Shown here: piece after piece, positions 5,678 to 6,247 of the stretch | Position numbering within the stretch: position 1 is the first letter of the stretch | How the letters are laid out: every line of letters starts with the position of its first letter | From: an uncultured Beijerinckiaceae bacterium | Lineage (GTDB): Bacteria; Pseudomonadota; Alphaproteobacteria; Rhizobiales; Beijerinckiaceae | Direction of reading: 5' to 3' | NCBI GenBank assembly: GCA_937863205.1 | Contig: CALMGA010000079.1 | Location: forward strand, 1 to 6,247 | DNA: 6,247 bases | Position numbers and translations under genes: made by a program | The notes under the pieces: generated by a model | What the model saw: the letters and a program-made list of their open reading frames with translations, nothing else | The model's database searches: none | Told to the model about the DNA's origin: nothing

Positions 5678-6247
5678 CCGATCGACCTGCCATCGCCCAT
5701 TCCGCCGCGGGGCGCACGACGCCCCTCTCCGGCGCCGGTCGCGTGCTGCCCGGCCTCCTCCTGTGCCTCGCGGTGACCGTGGTCGCCATGGTGGTCCAGG
5801 GCGTCGAGGAGCGGCTCGCCGGCCAGCCCTACGTCGAGGCGCTGGTGCTGGCGATCCTGCTCGGCGTTGCGCTGCGCACGGTGTGGACGCCACCCGCCCT
5901 GTTCCGGCCCGGAATTGAGATCTCGGCCAAGCTGCTGCTGGAGGTCGCGGTGATGCTGCTCGGCGCCTCGGTGTCGGTGCAAGCGGTGCTGGCGATCGGC
6001 CCGGCGATGATCGGCGGCATCGCCGGCACAGTGGCGGTCGCCATCGCGGCCTCCTTCGCCATCTGCCGCCTGCTCGGGCTCGGCACCTGCATGGCGGTGC
6101 TGATCGCCTGCGGCAACTCGATCTGCGGCAACTCGGCCGATGCTGCCGTCAGCCCGGTAATCGGCGCGAACAGTGACGACATCGCCTCGTCTATCGCCTT
6201 CACCGCCGTGCTCGGCGTGGTGGTGGTGCTCACCCTGCCGCTGCTCG
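5674..6247 (+). CDS. YeiH/UPF0324 family membrane protein (putative sulfate exporter), 3' end outside window
   Basis: The frame opens at ATG 5674, with GGAG (5665-5668) five bases upstream, and runs off the right edge. The 191 residues seen are a little over half of the usual 340-350. After a 20-residue hydrophilic lead come hydrophobic helices near 24-42, 54-71, 85-105, 107-131 and 172-191. The family-defining motif ACGNSICGNSA sits at 145-155, followed by AAVSPVIGA (157-165) and DDIASSIAFTAVLGVVVVL. Members are annotated as putative sulfate exporters, but their transport activity is poorly established. In the common motif the residue after GNSA is hydrophobic (GNSAIAAVAP), while here it is Asp156. 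In many bacteria a regulator gene lies beside this family; here only a decayed MarR-like fragment abuts it, in the same direction and with an ATGA overlap. Confidence 0.9.
   Translation, partial: MTDRPAIAHSAAGRTTPLSGAGRVLPGLLLCLAVTVVAMVVQGVEERLAGQPYVEALVLAILLGVALRTVWTPPALFRPGIEISAKLLLEVAVMLLGASVSVQAVLAIGPAMIGGIAGTVAVAIAASFAICRLLGLGTCMAVLIACGNSICGNSADAAVSPVIGANSDDIASSIAFTAVLGVVVVLTLPLL

Noticed and set aside
5041..5982. 313-residue minus-strand frame across SnoaL-like and YeiH-type genes
   Set aside because: It overlaps two genes with clear family motifs on the other strand and has low-complexity composition.
1..6247. CRISPR array, tRNA, rRNA, intact transposase or attachment site
   Set aside because: Reading through, I saw no regularly spaced repeats, no tRNA T-loop pattern and no DDE or integrase motifs.

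Overview
The window looks like chromosomal DNA from a high-GC proteobacterium, possibly an alphaproteobacterium. The genus cannot be fixed from the sequence. Coding stretches are strongly GC-biased (168 of 240 bases are G or C at 4141-4380). The gene families present (SF2 helicase tail, BrnA-type antitoxin, YeiH-type membrane protein, SnoaL-like protein, ABC exporter) are all common in such genomes. There is no tRNA, rRNA, CRISPR array or intact insertion sequence that I can see.

Layout. From 2 to 340 (+) is the C-terminal tail of an SF2/SNF2-like helicase. It converges with a small minus-strand gene (397-630) for a BrnA-type ribbon-helix-helix antitoxin that has no recognisable BrnT toxin gene beside it. 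From 856 to 2400 (-) lies an intact 514-residue protein joining an alpha/beta hydrolase to a long multi-spanning membrane domain. A 437-base divergent spacer (2401-2837) holds several inverted and direct repeats but no gene I can defend. From 2838 to 4678 (+) is an ABC exporter half-transporter. It is split by an apparent one-base deletion at about 3962/3963, exactly at the expected A-loop tyrosine codon.

After a 240-base gap with an 8-bp inverted repeat comes a SnoaL-like gene (4919-5365, +). It is clearly less GC-rich (133 of 240 bases at 4921-5160) and is followed by a hairpin. Between it and the last gene are scrambled-frame remains that resemble the C-terminal half of a MarR-family regulator (about 5446-5677). 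Its apparent stop codon overlaps the start of a YeiH/UPF0324 membrane protein gene (5674 to the window edge).

These genes do not form an obvious pathway. The region reads as a mosaic of unrelated accessory genes, two of them apparently broken and two cut by the window edges. I found no convincing undescribed system. The most useful leads are the precisely placed ABC frameshift, the hydrolase-membrane fusion, the orphan antitoxin with an inverted repeat in its promoter region, and the decayed regulator abutting the YeiH gene.
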